Positions 42,959-55,726 of a stretch of 64,000 bases of DNA are shown here, one piece after another. The stretch comes from Pomphorhynchus laevis (lineage: Eukaryota; Acanthocephala; Palaeacanthocephala; Echinorhynchida; Pomphorhynchidae): NCBI GenBank assembly GCA_012934845.2, contig WNNJ02003745.1, positions 1-64,000 of the forward strand, written 5' to 3'. The position numbers and the translations under genes were made by a program. Position 1 is the first letter of the stretch. Each line of letters begins with the position of its first letter. The notes under the pieces are model-generated. The model did not search any database, was not told where the DNA came from, and saw only the letters and a list, made by a program, of their open reading frames with translations.

Positions 42959-43580
42959 TCAACAAATTTGACGAAGGCTGAGTATGATCAAGGTAGATAA
43001 GCGAACTTTATCTCTAACGAAAGGTTTAAGTGAAAGTATTGTGTCAAAATGGAAGCTTAGGAAAACGAGATTTTCAACGATAGGAAGAATTGTAGAATTT
43101 AATGATAAGTAGGGAGGTTATACGCCGAAGCGTCGAGGAAGGATCCACATTATTTTGGATTTATTAGGATTCAGAGATAGACGAAGAGAAGAAAGATGAT
43201 TGAAAATTGAGGCAAGAAAGTTGGAAGCAGAAACACTAAGATCATGAATTCGATAAGCAGGTGTATGAGTATATATGAGAACGTTATCAGCATATTGCAT
43301 AGCATAGAAGTTAAATGTATAAGAAACATAAGACAAATTACTAAGAAAAAGAGAAAAGCAAAGGGCCTAATACGGAGCCTTGTGGAACACCGGACGGGAT
43401 GGAAGAAGGATAGGAAAGAGAAGAGTTAGAACATACGCGAAATGTACGGTTTGATAAACATGAGAAAAAAACCAAGCTACGGGTGGTAAAGAGAAGCCAT
43501 AATCATGATGAAGACAATGGACAAGAATCGAGTGATCGATGATGTCAAAAGCAGATGAGATATCAAGAGAAACTATGACA

Positions 43581-44786
43581 CTACATAATTTTTGATCGCG
43601 CGAGATAAGTCGTTATAAACTTTAAGACACACAATTTCAGTAGAGTGATTAGAGCGAAAAGCAGCATGTAAGGGAGGAAATAAGTTGGAGGAAAAGATAT
43701 ATGCATTAACTTGCTTGAGAACAAGACGCACAAGGAGTTTAGATAGGGTTGGGAGAAATGAGAAAAAAGGTACGAAGATGTTAGTGAGGGGTCGAGAGAT
43801 GGCTTTTTGATAAGAGGGCGAACAGTGGCGCATTTCCAGTTGGAAGGAAATGTGCGGTTGCGAATAGACAAATTGAACAAAGTGGTTAGGAAAGGTGAGA
43901 TAGATGAACAGATTCTTTTAAGCAAGTGGATGGGAATTTGGTCAGATGGAGAGATTTCATTAGGTAATGATAGAAGAACCGAAGAAACTTCATCAGACAA
44001 AACGGGAAGAAGGTGGAATAGCTCTGGGAGGGAAGTATTTAAAGAGAAGAGAGGATACGAGGGGTATATAGGTAAAACCGAAATTAAATTAGATAGCTTA
44101 GATTGCAGATAAGAAGTGAATTTATCAGGATTTATGTTACAAGGGGTAAATGATCTTAAATGAATTGAGTTATTGTTTTTCCAACGAGATTTACAGTTGA
44201 AAGAGGACTCGAGTTGATTTTGCCGTAAGAGAGTACGTTTAGTACGCATAAGGATGATATGGGAACGGCGTATATAAAGATAGAAAGCACGGAGATTTGG
44301 AGTGAGTGAGTTTGGAGAACGTTTAAGAAAACGATTAAACACACGAAAAAAGTGACGGAGCCAACGCTTAGAAAGACTACTGTCTGAATCGACACAGGAA
44401 GCATGGCGTGACCGCTGAAAACGTCGTGATCGAATAGGTAGAAGGTTATTAAGGATGTTCGTAAGTTCAGAATCAAACAGAATGAAGAGATCGTCGGAAG
44501 AATAATAGTTTAGAGGAAGTGAAAAGTGTGAAGAATTGAGTAGGACTGTGGAGAGAATAGGGATATCGATAAGTTTCAGGGTCGACTTGGTGTAGCTTTT
44601 GTTGGAGGCGGAGAATGGGATGGATACAAGTAAGAGTAAAAGTGACAAGGAAATGACCGGACAAACCAGGATAAGTAATTGACAAGGAGGTATAATCATT
44701 GAAGCAGTTAGGAACAGCAATGATGTCGAGAGCACCACCGAGAAGATGAGATGGGCTAATTGAAAGTAATTTATAGTAAAAATCAA
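43581..44786 (-). pseudogene. LINE ORF2 linker and RT start (copy E)
   Basis: 401-codon open frame: endonuclease C-terminal linker, then RT fingers with FSLNTSLPELFHLLPVLSDE, SSVLLSLPNEISPSDQIP and FPSNWKCATVRPLIKKPSLD. The palm with YADD continues in other frames to the left (43118-43336, MQYADNVLIYTHTP; Asp to Asn in the catalytic pair). Confidence 0.75.
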
Positions 44787-44963
44787 AAAAAAATTGTTAA
44801 AGTGATAGAGTCAGAGTCAGCCATTCGATAAAGACGAATGTTAATGTCACCAAGAACAAAAGTAGGAGTATTAGACAATGAACTGTGAGACATTAGATCT
44901 GCAAGGTCGTTAAAGAACATACGTGAGGGGGCAACTCAATCCTGGACGGTATACAATCACAAG

Positions 44964-45356
44964 TTACAGAAGGAAAGGAGTTGATAATCTGCATATGAGT
45001 AATTCGAACGAAGTGTAACGGATGTTAACGTTAATTTTACGTCGAGACAGTGGGTGACGAGCAATGGCAACAATACCGCCATGGTTAGAAGCAGTAGATG
45101 TATGAGATGTAATTTGACGAGCTGATTCAACTAGAGAACAACCAGAGCGACATATACGACGAATAGCAAGATCGTCGGAATCAGAGTGCCAGGATTCTGT
45201 AATGCAGAGAATATCGATAGATAATTTATCAAATATATCAAGGAGCATATCAGCTTTATGAAGAATGGAGCGAATGTTGAATAGACTTAGACGAAAAGTA
45301 TGCCTAGGAGCGAGATCGACTAGCGAACAAGACAAGAGGGAGAGATGGGACGCCAT
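44964..45356 (-). pseudogene. LINE APE-type endonuclease start (copy E)
   Basis: RLSLFNIRSILHKADMLLD, LSIDILCITESWHSDSDD (catalytic Glu in TES) and a GGIVAIARHPL block. Separated from the RT part by a frame change. Confidence 0.8.
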
Positions 45357-45449
45357 CGAATTTTTGGCCTTGTGTGTACAACGTGAAAATTTCCATTGAT
45401 TTGACGTATAGATAAGGATGACTCGCCGTTTGTTTCACGTCGATGTTTC

Positions 45450-46109
45450 TCAATGCGAGCTAATTGAGCTAGGCAATATCAGAAAGGGAGCGGTCAGGAA
45501 AGATACGACAAGCAGATGAAGTGGTAAGAAGTTTAAAACGTTCGGAGAGTACCGAAGAGGAATGTGAACTATGTCGGAAACGATTTTTAGGAGTGGAGGA
45601 CTGAGATGTTTGGATTTAGTGAATTTGTTTAAACGGATAAAAGATACAGGATCGATATTTTTGATAAGGGATGGATTATTATCAGAAAGAATGGTTAAGA
45701 TGATAGACCTAAAAGCAGATACATCATCATCGAGGCAACGTTGAGGAGAAGCAGATTCGGGAAGCTTTAAGTTAGATATGATAATGAATCGATCGCGCGA
45801 AAGAAAACGATTACGTGGATGTGGTGGAAGGACAGTCCTGGTAGGAGTAAAGGCAGAAGAGCAGATAAACGTGGGAATGACAGGGGTGCTAAGTGAAGAT
45901 TTAAGATAGTTTGGAGCATGTGTGACAGGAGTGGAGGGTTGAATCGGTTGATCGTAGATGTTACCGGAGATGATTTTGACGAACAGATTTAAATGATTGA
46001 GAAGTGATATGGTTGGAGCATGTGTGACAGGGGTGGATTGTTGAATCTGTTGATCGGAGATGTTAGTGGAGATGATTTTGACGGAAGGATAAATACAATT
46101 TTTTAACAA
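45450..46109 (-). pseudogene. LINE ORF1, finger-less 5'-truncated (copy E)
   Basis: 219 codons. A Ser/Pro/Thr-rich N-terminal part contains a duplicated segment (VKIIS.NI.DQ.IQ.STPVTHAP twice, spaced about 40 residues); then comes a folded-looking part with RDRFIIISNLKLPESASPQ and PVSFIRLNKF, shared with the ORF at 52599. The PHD-type finger expected at the N-terminus is absent. Confidence 0.6.
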
Positions 46110-46285
46110 GTTGGTAAGTTAGTTATTATATATTTCCAAAGCTTTCGCCGCGTTATGGCTTCGTCAACGGCTCATTATAAGCATTTATAAGAACCAATAC
46201 TATCTTTTTAACAAGTGGCTGAGTTAGTTATTATATATTGCCAAAGTTTTCGTCGCGTTACGGCTTCGACAGTGGCTCATCGTGT
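46107..46285 (-). repeat. Repeat R, two tandem copies, 5' side of LINE copy E
   Basis: Two units about 97 bp apart (GCCGTTGACGAAGCCATAAC and GCCACTGTCGAAGCCGTAAC on the minus strand), each followed by AT-rich TAATAACTAACT. Same repeat as 42297-42380. Confidence 0.75.
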
Positions 46286-46720
46286 ATATTATCTATCATA
46301 ACCTTTTTATGTGCTAATAATATTATTATTTTCTATATTTTCTGTTCTGTTGATTATCTCCATCGCTTCAAATAAAACTGACGTAATGATTATAGTAAAT
46401 AATTATGTATTTATTATATAATAAAGTAATATAAAAAATAACACGTGTTAATTATGATTTATAGATAAATAAATATAAATTTATTTATGTAATAATAGAT
46501 AGATATTTATTATCTATTTATTAATAGATAAATTAATTAATAGAAATAATTATAAATATTAATATGATAAATAAACTAATATAATAAATTAAATATTATA
46601 AACAATTAATACATTATGTTATAACTCATTAAGACTTGAGTAAATTTCGCTAAAGTCTGATTCCATATCAAACAATGTATATTACTAATTTTAAAATATT
46701 TTTGAATCAATAGATTATTA
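46286..46720. other. AT-rich spacer
   Basis: No ORF; simple AT-rich sequence before the satellite. Confidence 0.5.
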
Positions 46721-48010
46721 ACATGAGATTTAATTTTCGAAGGCTTAGAAAAGCCTTCGGAAAAGGCTTTAGATGCAAGAGCTGTTTTGCCTGCTCATCA
46801 ATAACTGAACGACAGTAAAATGTACATGACAAAAGGAAAAAGTAAAATAAAAACTGTCAGATTATCATTTGAATCGATATATTATTAACATGAGATTTAA
46901 TTAAGGCATATAAAAGCCTTCGGAAAAGGCTTTAAATGCAAGAGCTGTTTTGCCTGCTCATCAATAACTGAACGACAGTAAAATGTACATGACAAAAGGA
47001 AAAAGTAAAATAAAAACTGTCAGATTATCATTTGAATCGATATATTATTAACATGAGATTTAATTAAGGCATATAAAAGCCTTCGAGAAAGGCTTTAGCC
47101 GCAAGAGCTGTTTTGCCTGCTCATCAATAACTGAACGACAGTAAAATGTACATGACAAAAGGAAAAAGTAAAATAAAAACTGTCAGATTATCATTTGAAT
47201 CGATATATTATTAACATGAGATTTAATTAAGGCATATAAAAGCCTTCGGAAAAGGCTTTAAATGCAAGAGCTGTTTTGCCTGCTCATCAATAACTGAACG
47301 ACAGTAAAATGTACATGACAAAAGGAAAAAGTAAAATAAAAACTGTCAGATTATCATTTGAATCGATATATTATTAACATGAGATTTAATTAAGGCATAG
47401 AAAAGCCTTCGAGAAAGGCTTTAGCCGCAAGAGCTGTTTTGCCTGCTCATCAATAACTGAACGACAGTAAAATGTACATGACAAAAGGAAAAAGTAAAAT
47501 AAAAACTGTCAGATTATCATTTGAATCGATATATTATTAACATGAGATTTTATTAAGGCATATAAAAGCCTTCGAGAAAGGCTTTAGCCGCAAGAGCTGT
47601 TTTGCCTGCTCATCAATAACTGAACGACAGTAAAATGTACATGACAAAAGGAAAAAGTAAAATAAAAACTGTCAGATTATCATTTGAATCGATATATTAT
47701 TAACATGAGATTTTATTAAGGCATATAAAAGCCTTCGAGAAAGGCTTTAGCCGCAAGAGCTGTTTTGCCTGCTCATCAATAACTGAACGACAGTAAAATG
47801 TACATGACAAAAGGAAAAAGTAAAATAAAAACTGTCAGATTATCATTTGAATCGATATATTATTAACATGAGATTTAATTAAGGCATAGAAAAGCCTTCG
47901 AGAAAGGCTTTAGCCGCAAGAGCTGTTTTGCCTGCTCATCAATAACTGAACGACAGTAAAATGTACATGACAAAAGGAAAAAGTAAAATAAAAACTGTCA
48001 GATTATCATT
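46721..48010. repeat. 163-bp satellite, 8 units
   Basis: The anchor ACATGAGATTT recurs at 46721, 46888, 47051, 47214, 47377, 47540, 47703 and 47866: one 167-bp step, then exact 163-bp steps. Units are nearly identical apart from GAAAAGGCTTTAAATGC versus GAGAAAGGCTTTAGCCGC variants, which partly alternate. Each unit has a small hairpin AAAGCCTT/AAGGCTTT. No ORF runs through. Confidence 0.97.
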
Positions 48011-49120
48011 TCGAAATAATTAAATCTTAGAATAACTGGGATGTCTAAATTATTCTCTAAAGTATTACCGAATATTTTCTAAAACACGGTACTTACATTG
48101 GTCAAACACGTTCATCTAGAAAACTGAACTTTATAATATCTTCATTATAAGGAAGAAACTCAATTTTTTAGGTAAATTTTAAAATTATTCAATTCCTCTC
48201 ATCCTTATCAATTATAAAAATGAGAATCATTTTATGCAAATTTTTGTTACACTTTTAGAAACATTCATCTGCGTAACTGACTAGACAGCACATACGAAAA
48301 CCGAGGTATGTGTAGCAAGCGATCATGTGTAAAAATGATCTTATTTTTAAAAATTGTGTATTTATTTGGCTTCAATATATTTAAATTAGTTTGAACCATC
48401 CTGGTTGTCTACACAGTTATAAAATGTATGTTCGTTAATGGAAGTTTTCCAGTTACTTCAACTAGTATGGCATGTTAAATAAAAAACTCTTAATTTGTAA
48501 AATTAGCACTTTATAAAAAAAGGAAATAACAGAAAAGAACATGTACTATTTAAAAACCCTCGTTTCGTTGGGACATTGTTATAATACTTATTGGTAACTT
48601 TTGTTTTTGGTCCGAAGGATTGCAACGTGCTAACATAAGCTACAAAAGTGACTGGAACGACATGTTAATAAACGACATGTACAAGACTTGAACGACATGT
48701 ACAAGATTTCATTACGTACAATAGACTGTTGCATATCAGGCGTTCATAAGTTGGTGTGCCGTATTGTGAAATGCCTTTAAGAGAATGTTGCCGTCTTTTG
48801 TAAAATGCAGCTACATTAAAAATAAATGATTTTGATATATTCTTCTATAAATTTTTAATTATAAATCGGGATCGACGAAATAAATAGTACCAATTTATTC
48901 CCTCAATATTCTGTTTCGAAATGAAAAGCAAATTGTCTATCTTACAATTTTTAAAATAATCACCGTTAATATAATTGTATTTTTTAAAGAATAATTAACA
49001 TGTAATAAAATCGAAGGTTTATTTTATTTCAGAAAACCAGAATCAGAAAATTACAATAATTATTATTGTTTCAACGGCTTACAAGCAGGGGCTTAAATAG
49101 GCGGTTCACATGAAATAAAA
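48011..49120. other. No gene seen
   Basis: AT-rich, without convincing ORF or known repeat; a short AACGACATGT direct repeat occurs near 48657-48692. Confidence 0.5.
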
Positions 49121-49129
49121 ATCAACAAA

Positions 49130-49620
49130 ATCATAAAAATTGTTCACATCTATAGGGGAACACTTCCTTGCGCATAGCAGGATTCATCCGTAATCCGGAC
49201 TTGAATGCTGAGGCACCACGGCTGCAAACAGTCCCTCCATCCAGTTTGTTACAAAGTCCAACTACTCTTCGTTGAAATTGTATACACTGGGACTTTTTCA
49301 CTAAATTCCGGATCAATGTCAAACTGTGTCCGCGAAGGAATGCTGACTGTCACAGTTGTAAGCACATCCGAAACGGATGATTTGAAGAACGAAGAAGTCG
49401 CCACACCATATTCATATCGATATACTGACGGGTCCAAGAAACGGTCTCAAGCCGAAGACATTGCAAACGATACTCATAGGGCATTTGCGCCAAGATCGGC
49501 GCCAACTTTGTTGCACGACGAAGTACTCTCTCAGAGATCAAGTGTTCCCAAACTGTGCATGGGTATACACAAGGGGCCGCATACAACAACCGGCTCAGAT
49601 AATAATGTGCAAGCAAAGTG
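49130..49620 (-). pseudogene. LINE RT C-terminal fragment (another CR1/Jockey-type family)
   Basis: The minus strand reads ISERVLRRATKLAPILAQMP and YEYRLQCLRLETVSWTRQYI (49350-49616), the classic thumb region of CR1/Jockey-type RTs, then a frame change and FQRRVVGLCNKLDGGTVCS (49131-49322), the usual last 60 residues. No 5' part is present. Confidence 0.7.
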
Positions 49621-49639
49621 AATAACTTTATGTCTTTGT

Positions 49640-49930
49640 AGTGTAGGCGTTCAATTGCAATCAGTGTTCTGTATGCGAGGCCAGGACTGATGCAACATCG
49701 CCAATTTGTATGGCAGTACTTATGCGTTGCATTAGGAAGGAGCTAGCCCGCGGGTCATCTACAAATCGACGAAGCTTTTTGCTGAGCAAACGGAAGAAGT
49801 AGATGCTTCCTTGCCCATCGCACCAGTGGTTTTGATAGCTATGGGAATGAAATCAATCCCTAGAGCTGAAATTCCCTCGTACTTTATTCTCTTTATGCCT
49901 TTAGGTTTATTTTTTAACAAAAAAAAATCA
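49640..49930 (-). pseudogene. C-terminal fragment of a restriction-like-endonuclease LINE
   Basis: The minus strand gives GISALGIDFIPIAIKTTGAM then GKEAS, and with a frame change FLMQRISTAIQIGNVASVL: the region following the endonuclease in R2/R4-type and related elements. It parallels the block at 39199-39435 and the plus-strand element next door. Confidence 0.55.
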
Positions 49931-50149
49931 GAACAAAAAAATTAAGAGCTTAAACACAATCATTTAAAAAGGGCTGCTCGGACAGCCAAAATATTGTTAA
50001 AAAACAATATGTGTATTTTTTTATCGGGGATGACTAGCCATATTATTATTACTACAGGCCATAGCCTGTATTATTACTACAGGTCATATTATTATTACTA
50101 GAGGTCATATAGAAATTAATATTATTATAATTATTAATTATTTATTACT

Positions 50150-51241
50150 ACAGGATCTGAAGTCTGGCATTTTCTCTAGTCTTGTAAAACAGCTTACTAA
50201 ACAATCCCTGGATCATAATTGGCACAGCTTACTCTCGCTGCCTGTCCGACTTGGCGGTCTAGGCATTGATGATCCTACACGTAGCTGTTCTCTCAAATAT
50301 GATATGGCTCAACGCCTCTGCCAAACGTTTCAGTCTGGTGTCCACGGGGACCAATTACATAAGTTGCATAATAAGATTGGGCATGAAATATCAGAGCAAC
50401 GCCGGAATATTTTCTTATAAAGATTAAGACGCGTAAAATCCAATGTTGATCAATCGGTAAATCACTACATTGATCCCACAACCACAAAAGGCGCGGGGTC
50501 GTGGTTGACTGAGCTTCCCATATTAAATGAGAAGTGGAAACTCAGCGCAAACAAATTTAGAAATGCGTTATGCTGTCGTTATGATTGGACCCCTCTTGAT
50601 TTGATGAATACGAAATGTATATGTGGTGAAAAGTTACTTCTAGCACACGCTGTATCGTGCCGAAGAGGAGACTTGCCTTCCTTGCGATACGACAATGTTC
50701 GCGACATCTTCGCAACCTCGCTACGAAAGTGCTGTTCAGGCGTAGAGACCGAACCAAAGCTGTCTAGAGTACCGCAATCTATAAACTTTGAGAACAGCTC
50801 AACCACAAATGATGACGAAGCAAGACTTGATATAGTTTGCACTGGACTTGGAAGTGAAAGATTCGAGCGGACATTTTTCGATGTCACAATATTCTCGATA
50901 TTTGCCGAATCTTAAAATACGATAGTGTCACAGAAAGCTTTCGAGTATAATGAAAAAAGAAAAAACAAAAAGTACTTGGAAAGGATACGATTAGTGGAAA
51001 ACGGTTATTTTTCCCAATTAGTATTTTCTACTTCTGGCGGAATAGGTGAAAGCGCATGGAGTATTCTTCAAAGAATTTCAACAAAGATAGCCACACTCAA
51101 ACATTCCGACTACAACATAGAACTGTCGAAACTTAAAACAAAATTAGTATTAGCCATTGTCAGAGCGGCATCAAATTGTTTACGAGCCCCTCGTTCCAGA
51201 CGAGCGTTTCACATACAATCTGGGAGAAGTGAAGCCGGCTA
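50150..51241 (+). pseudogene. Restriction-like-endonuclease LINE, C-terminal region
   Basis: Upstream LPVRLGGLGIDDPTRSCSL (RT tail), then 50505-50915: a Cys/His knuckle CICGEKLLLAHAVSC, SLRYDNVRD, and the nuclease-like EARLDI and FERTFFDVTIF. After a frame change (50925-51242) come AFEYNEKRKNKKYLE, VFSTSGGIGESAW and IVRAASNCLRAPRSRR. The order C-C-H-C, RLD, D, K..KY is that of the endonuclease of early-branching non-LTR elements (R2/R4/Hero-like group). RT core absent; 5'-truncated and broken at about two places. Exact clade not determined. Confidence 0.65.
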
Positions 51242-52095
51242 ATGATGTTATGGGCTTTAACAAAGATCAAGATTTTATTATTTAGTTAAGACAATTTTAA
51301 TATTATTATACTGTAAAGAAAGAAAAAAATTAAAAAAAATAAATTATTTAATATACTATACTTTTTAATTATTAATAATAATATTTTATTTAATAATAAA
51401 CCCATTTATTATTGGGTTTATTAATGAATGTATAATTGAAAGTGAGCAATCTTCAAATAAAAATAATCAAATAACGAATTCAAAAGTGACTAGTAAATAT
51501 GATGAAAGTTACTAATGCATATAATTTTTCTGGGTCTTAAATATAAATTCGCAGTCACTACGTATATCCTTAGGAATAATATGTCAAATAAATCAATTCT
51601 CCATGTTAAACTAAATAAACATTTTAGAAAAACACATACTCTCTTTGCCAAGACAAAAATCACAATTTAATTTGAAAGAACATACAAAATACGTGATTGC
51701 TTTAATAGTATGTTGCTGAAGAAACTCAAATTGCATAGTCTCCGACTTCTTCGCACAAAATACGAATACTCATATTTTAGATAAACTCATATTTTAGAAA
51801 ACGTAGATAGTCCTCATTCATAAAAAAATTTCTTGAATTGCTTTATGTTAGATCACACTCCGTCGTCTAGAAGACAATTCCATGATCTAATCGATCTTTG
51901 TGATAGTATGGTAAGCATCGAGCAATGACCACGTGACAATGTTTTAAATGCAATGGAATCACCCCTGTAAAACTGTCTGTCTGTCATTTAACGTAATGTA
52001 TATAGAGTAGTACCCTTTCGGAGCATGTGTCACATTGTTGTCTTTTCTACTGTAAAGAGTCTAGCTCAAGCATATTAAGATAACAGATGCACGTT
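51242..52095. other. No gene seen
   Basis: AT-rich spacer, no supported ORF or repeat. Confidence 0.5.
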
Positions 52096-55000
52096 GTGTC
52101 TATCCGGTTCCTCGCTGCGCTCGCTGATCAGTTACAGTAGCAAATCTAACAGCTTGAACACACGAAGACTTTAATGGGATGACGTAAAAATAGCTAAGAA
52201 CGAAACCAACTACGCACAACTGCAAGTACAGTGCTCGACACACGACTCCAGCGTCTGGACAACAATGGCCTGCGACAACAATAAGTCTAAAAAAGACTTC
52301 TTATAAGGTTTTTGTACCAACAAACTAATCCGCAACCTCTTCAATAAGCACACACCAACATCCAACACGTCCACTCAAAACTACCCCCGTATCTGAGATG
52401 TTCTTCCTACACACGCCGACCTTGCCACTATATACACTTACCATCCCATGTTATGTTCACTGACCGACACCCCTGTCGCGTCCTTCATGTGTTGCTTCTC
52501 AATAACCTACATTTATCAATCAAAATCACCACCACGATCCTTCCACTCATAACCTTTCCTCACATCGCTTAGCACCCTATTTATTATCATTATCCTATAT
52601 GTCTCACGTTGTTAAACCAACGCCCTCCAAATCCTCAACTACCAGCTCTCCCATCGTGATCTCACCTACACACGTCACTTGTTCTCCTTTACGGAAACGC
52701 TTTCCTTCTCGCGATCGTTGTGTCATCGTCACTAATATCACTCCTTCCAACTCCTTATCCCCACAAGCACGTCTCGACCACGACGTTACCGCCTTCAGAT
52801 CCAACCTCTCGTTTCTTGTCCTGTGGATAAAGCATTCTTTTTTCAAGGACATCTCTTCTTTCGCATTCATCCGCCTAAACAAATCTTCTCAATTTAATCG
52901 TTCTCAGCCCTCTCTCCTAAAAATTGTTTTCAAGCATCGCTCTCACGCGTCTTCTGTCCTCTCTCAACGATTTAAATTCATGTCATCTTCAACCTTTCAA
53001 ATTTTCCCCGATCGCACCCTTTCCAAAATCGGTTAACCCTCTTCTGCCAGCATCGAAAAACGCCGTCGGGAGGAAAAACGGCGAAACATCTCTCTCCATC
53101 CTAAACATAGCGAAAATTTTCAATTTGTCCACACACGCCCCAAAATTCGATGGCGCTCCATCTCCCCTATGTGACTTCTCCGCAAGACCCTTACACCACA
53201 CACACGGTTTCGGCCTCGGCCTCCTCAACACTAGATCTACTCTCAATAAATCAGATCTTATCCTCGACCTATTCACCAAGCAATCCATCGATCTCTTCTG
53301 CCTCACCGGATCCTAGCACTCCAATTCGGAAGACCTCTCTATCCGCCGTTTGCTCTCTGCCGGTTGCTCACTAGTCGAATCCGCTGCCCCCTCAGCTCAT
53401 CCCATTCTAAATTCTCTAATCATGACGGCATTATCGCATTCGCCCGTCACCCCGCGCCTATTTGCAAAATCATTTCCACTTTCATTCCTTACTCTTTTGA
53501 ACTGCTTACCTGTCGTTTTTCTAAACCGATCACTCTAGATCTCGCCATTGTATACCGTCCTGGTTAATCTGCTCCTACATTCTTATTTCTTTTTACAAAA
53601 CTCGCTGACCTTCTGTCCCACTGTTCTTTGTCCTCCATCCCTTCAATCATTCTTGGCGACTTCAACATCCGCCATGACCGCCCCTCTTCCATCGATTCCA
53701 TCCGGTTCATCAACATTATATCCAACGACAATTACAAACTCATCTCCACTTCTTCCACAAAAACCCTTGGCGGGGCACTCGACATCAACGCTGTCCCCGA
53801 TCGTTTTGCTGCCTACACTTCACTGTCCATCTCTGATCCTGGCCTATCTGATCACTTTCTTGTCACCCTTGATCTCACTTCCAACAACCTTCCTTTTCAC
53901 ACACCTACTATCCTACGCCGCCCTTGGAGAAAACTTGACATCCACCTTCTCTGCTTCGCCTTACTTAAATCGTCTCTATCTTCTCACACAATAACATCAT
54001 CCTATCCTCACGATCTTGTCCTTCTTTTCGATTCTGAACTCACATCCACTCACAATCTTATCCTACCCTTCAAGCCTTACCCTCACCTTCACCGTCGCTT
54101 GCACAGTGCGCCATGGTTTGACATCCAACGCCTACTCTCAAAGCGTCGACTTCGTCATGCTTTTCGAGTCTATCACCGCTCTCTCAGTCGTGATATCCGC
54201 TAGCGCACTCCGTATCTCCGTGATTCCTATCTTGCTCTTCTCCAGTCTCACCTCCACCTACTACGTACCAAATGCAACTACTTCTGGCAGCATAAAATCA
54301 ACACTTCATTAAACTCCAAGTCTCACTGGCATACTTTTATCTCAATCCTTTCTCGCTACTCTTCGTCTTGCAACATCAATCCCCATGATTATTGGTCATT
54401 TATTCAGACCAAAGTATCCACGTTACTTTCATACAACCCAGTCTCCATTCCGTCTCAGGGCTACTCGACTTGCCTTATTCTTCCGAAACTCTTTCATCTT
54501 CTCCCTGTCTCACCTTCCGAAGTCTCATATGTCCTCATGTCATTGCCCAACAAAACCTCACATGCCGATCCCTTGCCTACCCACATACTTAAATTTATAT
54601 ACTCATCGATATCCTCTTTTCTCACCACCTTGTTTAACTCATCCATCCGCAGTCGTATATTTCCTTCACACTGGAAATCCGCCATCGTTCGTCCCCTCCT
54701 TAAGAAACAATCACTCGACCACTCACTTCCTTCTAGCTATCGCCCCATTTCACTTATCCCTACTCTTTCCAAGCTCCTAGAGCGTCTTATCTTAATACAG
54801 ATCAACGTTTATCTCTTCATCCAATCTGTACTCTCCTTTCTCATCCGCTTTCTGCTCCAATACTTCACCGAAATCGCCTCCAAGTATAGTACAGGCTATT
54901 TCTGTATAGTGTTCTCATCTCCCTAGACCTCTCCTCCGCATTCGAGAACGTCGACAACTTCATCCTCATTTCTCGCCTTCGTTATGATTACGGCTTTTCT

Positions 55001-55375
55001 TCCTCCTCCGTAGCATGGTTTGCCTCATATCTATCCGACCCTTCTTTTCGAGTCTGTTCAAATTCATCATCCTCTCCACGCATCCCTATTTTCTGCGGAG
55101 TCCCAAAAGGTTCAGCCCTAAGACCATTGATGTTCTTTCTTATACTCAGCAATCTCTCTCCGTTATCAAACCTTACTACTCTGAAATCATGCAATACGCC
55201 GATGACATCCTCGTATATGCTCATGAACCCGCACATCGCATACACGATATCGCAATTTCTGCCTCAAATGTCGCATCCGTGCCCACCTCCTCGACACATG
55301 ATTTAGATTTTTGTTCTTTTTTGTGGTCATGTAAGCGTGCACCAAATGCATTTGCCACGTAAAAATAATTTTTTA
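52096..55375 (+). mobile_element. CR1-like LINE, near full length but dead (copy C2)
   Basis: Starts with the family's GC-rich 5' box (CTCGCTGCGCTCGCTGATCA, near 52112) but no monomer array. Traces of the ORF1 finger (VWTTMACDNN) lie near 52255, ORF1 body at 52599-53036, endonuclease pieces 53150-53570 (LGLLNTRSTLNKSDLILDLF), RT 54200-55250 (SYRPISLIPTLSKLLERLIL; MQYADDILVYAHEPAHRIHD). The 3' end with degraded stem-loop is at 55331-55362. GC content is visibly higher than in the surroundings. Frames change at many points. Confidence 0.8.
52599..53036 (+). pseudogene. LINE ORF1 body (copy C2)
   Basis: 145 codons, Ser/Thr/Pro-rich start, then RDRCVIVTNITPSNSLSPQ and SSFAFIRLNKSSQFNRSQPS, matching the ORF1 of copy E. 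The start Met is internal to the family's ORF1. Confidence 0.55.
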
Positions 55376-55382
55376 ATATAAA

Positions 55383-55475
55383 ATACTATCATCGGACAAT
55401 AGATGTTAATAAAAAGAAAAAATATACATTTACCATAGACATTAATAAATGTATATATAAAATAAATTTGTAATA
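55383..55475 (+). other. Short peptide remnant related to the 144-aa ORF
   Basis: Translates to YYHRTIDVNKKKKYTFTI then INKCIYKIN, the same segment as in the ORF at 8688-9122. It starts right after the tail of LINE copy C2. Confidence 0.5.
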
Positions 55476-55726
55476 AATTTGACAACGTTTTCATGATAAA
55501 TATTTTTGTGTATTTTTCAACAAATTAATTGTAAAATTCTTATATATTTTACAATAAAATACATGATAATCTACACAAGCGATAAAGAGCGATACAAACA
55601 AAAACCGTTGGTATTGATCCAATGGCAAAATCTCGTAGTCAACCTCCTAACAGCAGTGATGTCACTACTATTCCAAATGCAACTTTAAATGAAAAAAGTT
55701 ATAAGCGTTCAGCATAATTAAAATAT

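Larger units (their letters stand above)
42388..46110 (-). mobile_element. CR1-like LINE, nearly complete (copy E)
   Basis: About 3.7 kb in minus orientation: ORF1 from mid-protein (46109-45450), then endonuclease (45356-44964), RT (44786-43581 and overlapping frames) and C-terminal domain (42958-42467). The 5' UTR and the ORF1 finger are missing, so it is 5'-truncated. The 3' end has the stem-loop GCGTG/CACGC (42399-42415) and ends in a short TTTATAA-type tail. ORF2 is split over several frames. Confidence 0.85.

Noticed and set aside
46721-48010. Hammerhead in the 163-bp satellite (ATTGATGAG on the reverse strand)
   Set aside because: No stem II followed by GAAA at the right distance.
46721-48010. 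CRISPR-like array
   Set aside because: Whole 163-bp units are repeated, with no variable spacers; this is eukaryotic satellite DNA.
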